DNA of 13,373 bases from Cytidiella melzeri (lineage: Eukaryota; Basidiomycota; Agaricomycetes; Polyporales; Irpicaceae), in the NCBI GenBank assembly GCA_022592445.1, contig JABYQR010000658.1:1-13373 (forward strand), read 5' to 3'. Shown piece by piece: positions 1 through 9,367 of the stretch. Numbering within the stretch: position 1 is the stretch's first letter; the number at the start of each line of letters is the position of its first letter. The notes under the pieces were generated by a model. The model ran no database searches, was not told where the DNA came from, and worked only from the letters and a program-made list of their open reading frames with translations. Made by a program: the position numbers and the translations under genes.

Positions 1-3000
1 CCTCAATCTTGCCTAACTGATCAGAGTTCACGTATCAGATGAGACTCTCGTTGCTGATTTGAGTTATGTACAATCTCGTACCTGTGGTTCTACGTTCTTG
101 AAGTTTGTTTGCATCCGATAGGCATTTCGCATGGCCCCATTTAAATTTTCGTTCACCTTTGTGTCCATGTTAGCGATTACACCCTTCATGCGAATGTCTC
201 GAGCAGCGTGAACGTGGACGTGAAGCTTGATGATTCTGTTCCAGTCCTTGACGTCCGTCAAGTCATCGCCTTCGTTGAGATCGATGTATTCCTATTGAGA
301 AGTACTTGTTCTCAGCGCACTGTCTGTCTTTTGTAATGATGCCCAATAATTGACTCACTGCTAGTCGGTCGTGAAATGTGTTTAGTGTTCTGTCGTAGGC
401 AGGAATAGTTTCTTCGGTGTGAACCTCAAACGATAGGTACATGTTGAGCTCGTGCCATTTCCTGAAGACTTTGAGTAACGCAAAACCCTTCGGGGATTTT
501 GCTTCGCTCATAACGTTGTGCGCGGCATGAATAAGGATCTGAAATGTAGAATCAAAATTGCTCATCTGAAACACGTCCACTTACTCTTGCTACATCTGCC
601 CACTTTTTGCCATCGCTGAAATCAAGCGTGAGGATCCCGTGCTTGAAATGTGCCAGATCAGACCAGCGTGCCATGTTCATATATCTAGTGAGGTACCGTC
701 TCATTCAGTGCGCATCAAACAGAGGTTAACGTTACAGTATGGGACATACGTTTCATCAAACTCAACTTGTGCCCGTCGGCCGAGGTGTTTCAGTTCGGTC
801 TTGATCTCAGGAAGAATGTGCTTCTGAAACATCCCTATAATGTCAACATGAAGACGGTCATACGAAAGAGCCTGATGAACGTCAGTATTTGCTACGGCCC
901 ACAGTGCGTTCTGTGCAGAAGTGTCAGCATCGGACGCCAGGCTGCTGCGAGTATTGGGAGCTTACCTCAACATTGCGCAGGCCGCGGCTCTTGAGCTCGT
1001 ATTCTTTCTCTGCGCTTGGTGCTGTCAACCTGACGAGGACCTCGTTCTCCACCGCACTCCTGTATTGGTACCTCGTTCGCAAGTCTGACAATGTTCCTTT
1101 CGGAACAAGGCAGACCGGACAAGGAGCCAGTCCGTTGAGCCCTCTGATGAGCGTGAAATGGCATCTGGTGAGAAGGATACGAATCAATTCATGTAATTTG
1201 CGGAGTGTACACAATACGTCACTGTTCCTCGTAATCGGCTGAGAGAATGTGAATGTACGGAAACAGGACACGGAAGACATCATCGCCGCAGAGGACCATC
1301 TGACCAAGCTTTGAGATGCGTGCGACATCTTCGAGGAAGACCTCGAACGCCTTGTGGTAGACTGCATTCTTCCAGTTGACGAACCCGGGCTTCTTCTGCT
1401 CTCCGACCATGCCCTGAACCTGAAATCATTGATGAATATTATAATACTGTTCTACTCACGTTCTGAGTAGTTCAAGACTCACAATGGGCAAGAATCCCAC
1501 GACGCGTCCTCCACCAAACGATCTGCCGTTTCGAATCCACATTGGGAGGTTTCCGACACGAGCGACAATATAATGGCCCTTTTGGGTCCCAAACGTTGAG
1601 AGCACGCTGGTGTCTGCCCACAAGATGATGGCGAGGGGCTTACCACCGCTGCGAACGCGCGAGATGTCTGACTATTGACCGCAACATCTAAATGAGTGCT
1701 GTTTCAATTGGTACCAGATCGCGTACTCACCTGGACTTCTGCAAACTTCCTGGCAGTCCAGGGCTCGTCATAGAAACGAACCCACTTCGTGCCGTCAAAC
1801 TTGGAGAGCCGTTGCGCATCCCACTCCATGTAAGGCGCGAGCAAGGGATCCTGAACTTGAGAAAGAACCCACTCCCAAAGTGGCCTTGAGTAGAAGTCGA
1901 ACACCTTGTCCTCTCCCTTATATGGTTGGCTGATTGACGTCGAAGTGAAAGAGGGATGATACAAAGTGGCACTCTCCCAGACACGATTCACGTCGTCAGC
2001 AGACTCGAGAGTGAGGTCGGTCGGCTTACTGACGATGTCCTTGACGAGCTTAAAGAGGGAGTTGATGAGTTGCTTGTTGAGAGATGCCTTTTGCGTGAAC
2101 TCAGCGAGTTCAAAGTCCAGACGGGTTTTGAACGGCTTCCAGGGGTTGGACTTTGAAACGACAATGTTGGGCGTGCGCTTTTCCTGCCTGAAGTCACGGA
2201 ATGCAAAGATACGGGGTGGGAGACCGGCAGCTCGGTGGTATTCAACCCTGATGTCGTTGGCCATTGGAACGGCCTGTGCATCGTTGTCCGTCGTTGGAAC
2301 GGCCTGCAAATTGTTGATTGCCACGGGGTTAGTCACAGGGTGTCCTATACGTTTCCAAAGTATGTAATGAGTATGTGCAACACGTCAGCGTGGGTAAAGT
2401 GCGGTGTACACGAGGTGTTCTGCTTACCTTCCTCAGGCATGAAGTTCTGATTATCAATCAGATCTCCTGCTTCGTCCACGAGTAGTGGAGGTGCTGCTTG
2501 TTGCGCGTCGTCCTCCTCGGCTTCACTGAGCTCGTTGTCTGGCTCGCCTCCTGCTGAAGCAGCCTGACCATGTTCTTGAGGCTCGCTTGCAGAGGGAGGG
2601 GCGACAGCATCAACGTCCAGCCCGGTGGCATTAGCTATCTCTGCTCGCAATTCATGTTCGACCGTACTGGTCATGTGGGCAGGGTGTGGCGTTCCTGTCA
2701 AAGGCCCTGGACCGGAAGTTAGATGGCGGTGATAGGCCTCTGTGACAAAAATCACCGAAAATCTCCTCGTCGACAACAACAGGACTCCCAACGTCCGGGG
2801 AGCTCAAGCGGCTCGAGCTGGGGTCACCTTGCCTGATAAGCCGTCCTGAAACAACAAATCAGTTAGTATGATGTAGTGCGACTGACTGTGGCAATCGTAC
2901 CTCACTTGGGAGTGCGTAGTACCTCATAGTTTGCTGTGCGCTTGCGGCTCGTATGCGGCTCCTCCGCATTGAGTTCTAGGGCACGTTTGCGGGCTGCAAT

Positions 3001-3162
3001 GACTTCCTCATACTTTCGCTGCTCGTCGCATTTTCTAAAGTGAGATGCAAAGCCCCTGACCGCAAAGGATGCGCCACAGTTGGGGCAAACTTTCCTAACG
3101 TCTGTTGTGTATCGGCCATCTATGGCCTTTCCCTTTCCCTTCGACCGTGATGCAGAGGACAT
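1..3162 (-). CDS. Plavaka-type DNA transposase, 12 exons, 3' end outside window
   Basis: Cut-and-paste transposase of the Plavaka (CACTA-like) group of basidiomycetes; it should act on its own element's ends in the nucleus. I read exons 3162-2906, 2832-2756, 2706-2428, 2344-1731, 1671-1483, 1419-1223, 1164-966, 910-750, 684-585, 538-359, 291-82 and 16-1. The introns are 46-83 nt, all GT-AG, and phases match throughout, giving ~826 codons without a stop. Residues 26-45 form a zinc finger (C26, C29, H41, C45). An acidic, Ser/Pro-rich linker follows to ~204. The conserved core starts ~205 and includes NPWKPF, YHPSFTSTS, ILWADTSVLSTFG (~426-438), CGDD and SADYEEQC (~516-539), and a CPVC pair (~553-556). 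Later blocks are ANTDVHQALSYDRLH, FEVHTEET and RQTNF-like MQTNFKNVEPQ. The start has a good context (CACAATG). The usual length of 1000+ residues means the C-terminus is beyond position 1. The family is confident. Small exon 2 and exon 12 are the least certain; I assign no catalytic triad firmly. Confidence 0.9.
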
Positions 3163-3423
3163 TGTGAGATGAAGTAAAAAATCTAAAAAAATATCATTGC
3201 TCCTCAATGTATGGATGACAATGCGTGACAGAACTTACGTGTGGCGAAAAATGTACAATATAAGTGGAGTACAAGAAAAAAATACAATGAGTAGAGAGTG
3301 AAGAGAGTGGTGGTGGTAGCGGTAAGAGAGAAACAACAGTCACGTAATCGTGTTGAACATGCGACATGGCGTTTGATCCTCACGATGTCCTCTAGAGGGA
3401 CGCAAACTCATATCATTACCATA
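3163..3423 (-). promoter_or_regulatory. Probable promoter and 5' leader of the Plavaka gene
   Basis: Upstream of the transposase ATG on the minus strand there is no coding signal. A TATA-like stretch (CTTATATTG, about 3252-3260) sits ~90-100 nt before the ATG. It is preceded by a pyrimidine-rich tract (about 3295-3335), a common setting for fungal promoters. A GTAAGT at about 3232-3237 could be the donor of a 5' UTR intron, but no clear acceptor was chosen. A palindrome (TCCTCTAGAGGGA, 3388-3400) lies near where the transposon end might be. I could not identify a terminal inverted repeat because the other end is outside the window. Confidence 0.35.
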
Positions 3424-3612
3424 TCAAGGCAGCAATGTTCTACAGAGACGCTCCTGATGCCAGCCAGGCACCTCGAGATATTTGATCTCGCATCTAGATG
3501 CAGTACAAGTTCCCTCGATGTCATCCAGACAATATCCAGCTGGCGTCAAGATTGCCGCCGGAGGCTCACGTGAGGCAGGCGCCTCGAGAGGCTGATTTGA
3601 GTTTTCCGACAC
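3424..3612 (-). other. Short open frame after gag D, possibly start of a lost pol
   Basis: Sixty-two codons open in a different frame begin ~20 nt after the gag D stop and end at 3424. The reading contains AILTPAGYCLDDIEGTC and CEIKYLEVPGWHQE, which look protein-like, but I recognise no protease, reverse transcriptase or other domain. Its position fits the beginning of a pol frame of element D, cut off before any diagnostic motif by the Plavaka flank. It could equally be chance. Confidence 0.25.
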
Positions 3613-3632
3613 AGCTCAAATCACGGCCCGAA

Positions 3633-5002
3633 TCAAAAACCCTCCTCCAATCTCTTTTTGAGGTCCGCGTTCTCCACCCTCAACTTCTCCAATTCTCCTA
3701 GTACAGCATTGAGCATCACTTCTGACACTCCCGACGAGCTTGACACTTCTTACTTCTCAGGCTTCTTTTCTTCAGCCCAAGAAGAAGATACTTCTCCATT
3801 GGTAGCAGCCACACGGGTTCCTCAAGGTGGTGGACATGGGACTGCCGGTTTTGTGCACATGCGTGCAATGTGACTAGGGTCAGTGGTAAGCTCTTGGCAG
3901 TTTTGACACTGCCGACCTTGTTGCATTTTGAAGGCGTCAACCTCCATGGGAACCGGACCATTGGAAGGGCGGGAAGCTGGAGTAGACCTCGGCTGAGACT
4001 GGGTAGGTCTCGACGTAGTTTACAAGGGAACAGACGGAACTTTCTTCTCCGTTGTTTCCCTGATGCAGGCATATGCAGCCACCATTTTCAGAGACCTATC
4101 AATCCAACCTTGGTAATTGGTTGGGGGTGTTTCAGCTGTTGCCAGCTGCCCATAGATGAATTCAGGGAGACCCTTGATGAATCGGATCTCCTTGTCTTTG
4201 TCGCTCAACCCATTGATACGACCCACATAGGATTGGAAATCGGTGACGTAAGTACATACATCACGCGCATTCTTCTCCTTTTTCTCAGCTCCACAGAGCT
4301 TCTCCAACTCTTGGATGGCGGTATCTTTGGGCGTTGCATTGCTGAAGTACTTTTTGAGTTCAGTTTTGAACTTAGCCCATGTGTCAAGATTGGCCGGCAA
4401 GTCACTGTTGTTGTCAGCCATGTGATCTGTGACTGGTATCGCCCATTGGGCAGCTTTCTCCAATAGACGGTAGATGGCCATCAGAACCTTGGTTTTCTCG
4501 TCAGTGATACTGGCAGTCACTCAGTAAGCCTCACACTGGCACAGGAATTGTTCCAGGTCACATCCATGTTTGCCCTTGTATCTATCAGGATTGGAGTCAT
4601 TGTTATTGACCGTAACCTGTGGTCTGGGCATTGCTTGCGCGACTGCAGCTACAATGGCTGTAATCAGGGTGGGGTCTACTGCTGGTGTTGTCATTATGAC
4701 AGGTGCAGGATTGGTGGGGACAACTGTGGGTGATTTGGGAGTTACCGGTGAGATTTCCGGTATGGATTTGGGGATAGCAGGAACAGGGACGGCAGTGGTA
4801 AAACTGGTGTGACTAAACTGGTATCAAGTTCTGGTTCTCCTAGAACTTCGACTTCTCCAGGAACTTCAACAATTAACGGTATTTGACTGTTATCGCAGGG
4901 TATGTAACCAGAGTATTGTTGTCCTTCTCTGTCACGGAGATGGAGCTCGACGTAGCAACTAGGGACACGGAGTGGAAGACAACGACGACGAGGTGGTGGC
5001 AG
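3633..5002 (-). pseudogene. gag: gag of LTR retrotransposon D, decayed
   Basis: Structural (capsid) polyprotein of a Ty3/gypsy-like element. The reading begins near 5002, just after the primer-binding site; the expected ATG is not seen (CTG in its place). It continues in one frame to about 4800, with YVELHLRDREGQQYSGY and PLIVEVPGEVEVLGEPE. It then shifts by one base near a TTTT run and stays in a single frame to 3633. Visible parts are a Pro/Thr-rich linker, the capsid domain (DLEQFLCQCEAY, ITDEKTKVLMAIYRLLEKAA, LDTWAKFKTELKKYF, YVTDFQSYVGRINGLSDKDK), a CCHC-type knuckle (CQNCQELTTDPSHIARMC, spacing CX2CX8HX4C) and a C-terminal coiled coil (LGELEKLRVENADLKKRLEE). Four in-frame stops break it: 4523-4521, 4022-4020, 3824-3822 and 3752-3750. 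The open frame inside runs 4520-4020. No pol follows. The capsid assignment is secure; the N-terminal start is not. Confidence 0.85.
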
Positions 5003-5010
5003 GCGTATAG

Positions 5011-5026
5011 CACAATGCTCTTACCA
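5011..5026 (-). other. Candidate primer-binding site of element D
   Basis: Reading leftward from the LTR end (...GGTTTACA), two bases (GT) separate it from TGGTAAGAGCATTGTG. A TGG just inside the 5' LTR is the classical position and start for a site pairing with the CCA end of a primer tRNA. I cannot name the tRNA. The sequence also resembles a tRNA D-arm, which I take as coincidence. Confidence 0.5.
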
Positions 5027-5028
5027 AC

Positions 5029-5630
5029 TGTAAACCTTATGCAGGTATCTAGCCCAGTAAGGACCAAGTTAGCATTGAATACTACTAGCTATGTAGTACA
5101 GGAGGGAGTGGCTTACCTAGCCCAGTAAAGACCAAGAGGTTGAGATGGGGGGCTAGGAGCGTACATGTAGCTGCTTATATAGACTTCAGAGACCTGCGCA
5201 CAGACCATGTTGAGGGCAGGCTTTGCAAGAAGCCGTGTGAACAAAGAACAAAAGAACTACCTAAAGGAGAACAATAGCTATTGTCTATACCTTGCCAAGA
5301 ACTCTACTCGTGAGAGAATCTATCTAAAAGGGGACCAACTATTGTATTCCATTCCCACACCTGTGAGAACATCCTTCCATAAAGAGAACAATAGGGAAAG
5401 AACAAAAGGAGTCCATGTGAATGGTATCTATGACGTCAAACCCTAGCTGGGCTGACCCATGTGTCTGTAGCCATGTGGTCTTACTTAAGCTAAGTCACAT
5501 GCCAGTGTGACGTAGTAGCAAGTAACGTGACCGTGTGGAGCATCTAAGCCACGTGATACGGGCGCTTAATAGGCGTGCAAAGGAGTTTGTGCAGAGAGGT
5601 TGCAACTGGGTTGCAACCCGGAGTTTTACA
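5029..5630 (-). repeat. 5' LTR of retrotransposon D, 602 bp
   Basis: On the minus strand the LTR starts TGTAAAACTCC at 5630 and ends GGTTTACA at 5029, so its tips form a short imperfect inverted repeat (7 of 8 bases). These are the TG...CA ends expected of an LTR. It is followed by a primer-binding site and then gag. Inside are a TATA box (5176-5182), two AACAATAG motifs (about 5268 and 5388) and a near-perfect 20-bp direct repeat (5049-5068 and 5117-5136) downstream of the TATA box. The second LTR is not in the window, so the ends rest on internal logic only. The bases just outside (5631-5635, gataa on the plus strand) would be the target-site duplication. Confidence 0.72.
5176..5182 (-). 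promoter_or_regulatory. TATA box of LTR D
   Basis: The minus strand reads TCTATATAAGCAGC here, a strong TATA box inside LTR D and ~150 bp before the LTR end, where the U3/R boundary of a retrotransposon is expected. Transcription would run leftward into gag D, starting near 5145-5150. Confidence 0.6.
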
Positions 5631-5857
5631 GATAAAAACAAGAGGTAAATTGCAAAAAATAAGGGCTAGTCAGGTCATACATGACATTCTCTAAAGTGAC
5701 AAGATACTGGTGCAAACCGCTGACTTTGATTTGGGCACAGCTGTTGTTCACAGACTTCAATATACGCGTGATCCTCTTTGTTATTGTGACAATCCTGAAG
5801 ATTGTCGGGATCAAAGACGTGGAATAGATTATTATTGCACTCAATGATGACTATCTA
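5631..5857 (-). other. Element C sequence downstream of its gag-like frame
   Basis: Between the stop of gag-like C and the start of LTR D. One minus-strand reading contains FHVFDPDNLQDCHNNKEDH and AYIEVCEQQLCPN with stops around it, so it may be a decayed continuation of gag C. No zinc knuckle or protease is seen. The segment ends exactly at the TGTAAAAC tip of LTR D, as expected if D inserted here. Confidence 0.35.
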
Positions 5858-6577
5858 TTACAGTGGGAGTTTCTCGAAATATCCTCGGTCTGCTACAAAT
5901 GCAACTCTACTTGTGACTTCTGTCAACCTCTTGTGCAATTGAGTGAAGTTGATTTGTCCTACTGACTGCAGGCCACAATTCAGTGCTTTGAGTTGGGCGG
6001 GCGTGCACGTGGAGAGTACTTCCTCTGTATGTTCTGTGAGGTACAGAAGTTTGTCGTTAAGTAACAGGACCAATCTAACCTGTGAGTTGTTGCGGTCACG
6101 GGTAAGTTCAATGAGGATCTTGAGGCGTCTGGTGGTGGCCTCGATCTTTGGCTTGAAGATGTCGACTTGATCTTTGATTGAGAACTTGTGGAAATCGAGT
6201 GTCACAGTTTTTTGTGCGTCTGGGCAAGGTGGCGGGGGTGCCTGGAAGATGCAATGCTTGAGAGATGGTTTCTCAATTCGGTCAGCAAGGGTTTGCATGC
6301 GTTCTGTGCGCACACGTTCCTTGATGGACTCGTTGTCATGAGCAAGCTTTTTGTGGTCAGAGGCAGGAAGCCTGGTGCCTAGAGGGTGGTAGTGAGGGCG
6401 GCGTGAGACGTAGGAAACAATGGCTTCGAGGTCCTTCTCTGTGTAGAGACAAGGACAACCTTGCTTGCGTAGTTCTTGGCAAGCTTCAAAGAAGGACTCA
6501 GGTATACAGTAACAAATGTGTACATCCTTGGGCACTACAACCACGAAGTGAGATATAAGATCAAAGGTCCGGGCCAA
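5858..6577 (-). pseudogene. gag-like gene of element C (homologue of gag B)
   Basis: A 239-codon open frame without a convincing ATG (the first usable codon is TTG). It is homologous along most of its length to the frame at 8080-8817. Shared landmarks: DVHICYCIPESFF against EVQIYCALPQAVF, YTEKDLEAIVSYV against YTEKELKAIATCV, DIFKPKIEATTRRLKIL against GIFTPKLTATLQRLSIL, and LNCGLQSVGQINFTQLHKR against LDWGLKAIGGTSFTGLRRK. Because the B copy is followed by zinc knuckles and probably a protease, I infer that this is the N-terminal and central part of a Gag polyprotein. I do not recognise a named domain. It follows an LTR-like leader with its own TATA box and is cut off by LTR D, so its knuckles and pol are missing here. 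Start and exact role are uncertain. Confidence 0.6.
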
Positions 6578-6935
6578 TACAACGTACTGGTAAACCAGGG
6601 GGACTCAACTTAAAACTTTTTGGGGAAAAGGGGTGTGTGCAATTGCGCGACGTCCAGGCAAGCGTACGGAGATTCTACCTAATGTCAAGAACACAACCAA
6701 ACTCTATGATGAGCAAGGAAGTGACGACGGGGAGGGAGGAATGACAAGCGAACTCGCGTGGACGATGACAACAGGGGAAATGATGATGAGGAAAGGGGGA
6801 GAGACGACAACGAGGGAGCAGCTGACAATGAGCTAAGGACCAGGATATATTGGTACAGTGATAGACCTAGTACAAGGTGGACGTCACATAAAGACCAGGA
6901 GGTAGAATCTGAGGTCTTTAGGGAGCTACAGGGTA

Positions 6936-6945
6936 GTTTTATATA
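6936..6945 (-). promoter_or_regulatory. TATA box of the element C leader
   Basis: The minus strand reads ATGTATATAAAACTACC, a clear TATA box. It lies ~36 bp upstream of the first copy of the duplicated leader motif, nearly the same spacing as in LTR D. Confidence 0.5.
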
Positions 6946-7124
6946 CATCTCAGACAAGGACCCCTGGTACTGGGTCTGTACTCCTAACACTGCCGTGGGA
7001 ACATATGGTGTGCTATGGTGCAATGTTCTACAGTGTTCTACAATGTTCCAGCACCTTCTATGATCATGTGACCAGTCTGTCACATGTACTTGATCGCATG
7101 CAGGCGCCATGTGCCATCAATAAG

Positions 7125-7165
7125 ATAAGATAAGGAAAATAAAAGGAAAAGAAAAGGAAAAAGTG
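7125..7165 (+). repeat. A/G-only low-complexity tract
   Basis: The plus strand is almost pure purine (AAGATAAGATAAGGAAAATA and onward, with AAAAGGAAAAG repeats). On the coding strand of the retroelements this is a T/C tract at the upstream end of the element C leader. It is low complexity; no function is claimed. Confidence 0.6.
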
Positions 7166-7180
7166 CGCATGTTTGTGACA

Positions 7181-7648
7181 CATATATTGATGACTTTGTA
7201 ATGTCTAGCATGCAAGATAAACTCCCGCCACGCAATATAAAGTATAATATTTTTTTGATTAATTACCTGATGGTGATCTGTAACCGTAGGATGGCTGCCA
7301 GTGCCTGCCCCAAGTGTGAGTTGTTTTTTCAAGTCCTCAGATGAGTGGTATGGACTGGACAGCAAGGCAGTGGTGTTCAAGCACTGCCCAAGTGTCACAA
7401 CCTGTACTTGGCAGAGACAGAAAGGGTGACATAAACTCCCGGCTGCATGATGGCCTGCAGCTGCGAGTGCCCTCCACAACTGCTACTTTCTGACAGTTTT
7501 TTTCAGGACTGATGAATGTGTGTTGTCCTAGGCCTGTGTCAATATCTAAAAACAGCATTGTCAGAATTGGACTTTGCTGGGCCCGAAGGTTGGAGTTAGT
7601 CTGACTGATGCATAGCTTAGAGACTAGATGTAGATTGGGGTCAGGCAT
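7181..7648 (-). pseudogene. Probable retropepsin (protease) remnant of element B
   Basis: Downstream of the element B zinc knuckles, a 103-codon open frame (7648-7337) contains TMLFLDIDTGLGQHTFISPE. A hydrophobic strand, then DTG, then ...HTFIS is the look of a retroviral-type aspartic protease active-site loop. The reading then drifts into other frames (an overlapping open frame runs from 7479 leftward), so it is broken. It ends at the proposed start of the element C LTR at 7180. No reverse transcriptase follows. The call rests on one motif and on position between the Gag knuckles and the missing pol. Confidence 0.42.
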
Positions 7649-7703
7649 AGCAAAGGGGGATTGGAGTGAGCCTTGGCTTCAACTAAATAAGTTGCACCTC
7701 TTG

Positions 7704-8817
7704 TTATTCTCTGTGGCTCGGATTTGGGATGGGAATGATGGCATCGTAGTCAAACAGAGTTGGAGTCAAAGAGCTGGCAACGGATGCAGCAGGCGGGGTA
7801 GGTAAGGGCCTTGCAGACAAGGACAACCAAGGGACCGGAGTGGATGAATCGAAGAGAGTACTGGCAGCCACCTTCTGCTGCCTAGGTGGGCACCCAAGGA
7901 ACCAGCTTTGGCACACTTGCATCTGATGGTTGCCTCCACAATGTCCACACAACTCCTGATCATGTTTTCCGTCTTTCTTCTGATGCTCCTTAGATCCACA
8001 ACCGTAGCATCTTCCATTCATTGCCTTCATGAAGTCAGCGTGTGTTTGCCCATTGGGACTGACTTTGGTTGTGTCAATTTCATAGTGTTGGAATCACCAG
8101 ACGGTTGGACAAAAGGAGCTGGGGACAAGGTGGAGACCGGGGTGGATTTGAACACATTGGGGACTGTTTGTATTTTCTCCTTAGACCCGTGAAACTGGTG
8201 CCTCCAATTGCCTTTAATCCCCAATCCAGCAGCTGCCACTCACGATGAGTGATGACAGGGGCTCGGGTTGGTAACTCCTCTAGAAGCTTCTCTAACTTCT
8301 GTTTCTCCTGCTCAGAATGACACTTTGTATCTTTGTGAAGCTGGTGGTATTTGTTGATGGTGGGGAGAATTGACAAGCGTTGGAGTGTGGCGGTGAGCTT
8401 GGGAGTGAAGATACCTTGAAGATCTTCTGGAGTGTGCTTACGGAAGTCAATTAGAGTTGGCTTTGCTGCTATGAGGGCCATGCTAGGGTTGGTAGTGGGC
8501 CGGGCTGTGAATTGTTCTGCTAACAAAGGCTTCTTAGGGAGACTCGCAAGAGCCTGTGCTCGTTTGTGTCCGGTACGGGCGGCAAACTCTTTGGACTCAG
8601 CGCAGAGTTTTTCAAACTCCTCTACTGTTGGGAATCTGTGTGTAAGGGTGTGACCCTTGGGTTTACAACAGCCGACACAGGTGGCAATAGCCTTGAGCTC
8701 CTTCTCCGTGTATTTGTGACTTTTGCCATGTGCATGCTCTGCGTCGAATTGATCAAACACGGCCTGAGGTAAGGCGCAATAGATCTGGACTTCTCGATGC
8801 ACTTGATTCAGATCCAT
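7704..8817 (-). pseudogene. gag: gag-like gene of element B with zinc knuckles, two frameshifts
   Basis: Probable Gag polyprotein. The best start is the ATG at 8817 (MDLNQVHREVQIYCALPQ). The first frame runs to about 8150 and carries the region homologous to gag-like C. The reading then continues in a second frame (STPVSTLSPAPFVQPSGD, about 8190-8060), a Ser/Pro-rich linker, and in a third from about 8055 (HADFMKAMNGRCYGCGSKEH). The third frame carries two zinc knuckles: CYGCGSKEH with an extended, unusual spacing to the next Cys, then CGHCGGNHQMQVC (CX2CX3HX4C). Two small indels therefore broke the gene. Knuckles after a helical N-terminal part are the hallmark of retroelement Gag and bind the RNA genome during packaging. 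Upstream is the element B LTR-like leader; downstream a protease-like remnant. It is not a canonical gag capsid match that I can name. Confidence 0.68.
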
Positions 8818-9299
8818 CTGCAAAGAATCTGGGCAAGCAGTGAAATGGGAGTGAGATTCTTTTGGCACTAAGAATCAACCACAGAAAGTGAACGAGTCAG
8901 CAATCAAGCACATCAAGACGGACGGCAATGGCTTTCTCTCAAACGTAGGGGGGAATTAACTTTTCTAAACTGGGGGACAGGAGGGCTTGATCCAAGCTAA
9001 GGGCAGTTGTGCCGGTAGCTGTGTGGTATCTTGACCTCATGTTGCGGAGCACCTGCTGCTAGACTGATAAGCCCTAAACAAGGGTAGAATGGATTGTGGG
9101 GTGGAAGTGGAAAGGGATCTCCAAAAACAACAACAAGGTCAAAGTCGATGATAAGCAGGCAAGCAGGCACAGAGGCCGGATACTAGCAGTGCAAATGGCA
9201 GAGTTAATAGGGTATAATATTAAGTTACATGCAGTGTAACTCACCTAGCAGTGCAAATGACAAAGAGGTCAAGATGCAGAGCTACAAAGAGTAAGGTCT

Positions 9300-9308
9300 A
9301 CTATACAT
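9300..9308 (-). promoter_or_regulatory. TATA-like box of the element B leader
   Basis: The minus strand reads GTATGTATAGTAGACC. It is weaker than the boxes at 5176 and 6936 but has the same ~41-bp distance to the first copy of a duplicated downstream motif. Confidence 0.4.
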
Positions 9309-9367
9309 ACTGTGTCTGGATGGTCTGTGCACAAGTTCCCACACTAGGGACTGGAGTAACTGTGGGG

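Larger units (their letters stand above)
6578..7180 (-). repeat. Probable 5' LTR and leader of element C
   Basis: Non-coding stretch upstream of gag-like C. A TATA box lies at 6936-6945. The motif pair TGGTCTTTA / TGGTCCTTA (6889-6900 and 6834-6845) lies downstream of it, mirroring LTR D. A candidate LTR start is TGTCACAAAC at 7180. A candidate end is CATTGTCA near 6823, giving ~358 bp, but no TGG primer site follows, so the left end is weak. Strongly strand-asymmetric tracts occur: GA-rich on the plus strand at about 6728-6820 and a long A/G run at 7125-7165. The plus-strand acidic open frame at 6758-7063 is a by-product of this composition. Confidence 0.45.

Noticed and set aside
539..584. 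19-nt intron option (GTAAGTGGACGTGTTTCAG)
   Set aside because: Too short for a spliceosomal intron; using the next TTTCAG gives a 46-nt intron and the conserved reading AR-ILIHAAHNV.
1966..2367. 133-codon plus-strand open frame
   Set aside because: It is antisense to Plavaka exon 4, which is conserved in sequence; a shadow frame.
3870..4466. 198-codon plus-strand open frame
   Set aside because: It lies antisense to the gag D capsid and knuckle region, whose minus reading has clear family motifs; the plus reading resembles nothing.
5011..5033. tRNA-like sequence (CAGTTGGTAAGAGC)
   Set aside because: It resembles a tRNA D-arm, but no cloverleaf, B box or acceptor pairing follows; a primer-binding site explains it better.
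5207..5446. 79-codon plus-strand frame inside LTR D
   Set aside because: Falls entirely in the U3 part of an LTR, antisense to its transcription, with no recognisable domain.
5626..5844. 72-codon minus frame, Ile/Thr-rich
   Set aside because: Another frame of the same stretch reads more like a continuation of gag C, and this frame crosses the LTR D boundary.
6758..7063. 101-codon plus-strand frame with an acidic start
   Set aside because: The Asp/Glu-rich start comes from the GA-rich strand of the element C leader; the rest crosses the TATA box and repeat motifs of that leader.
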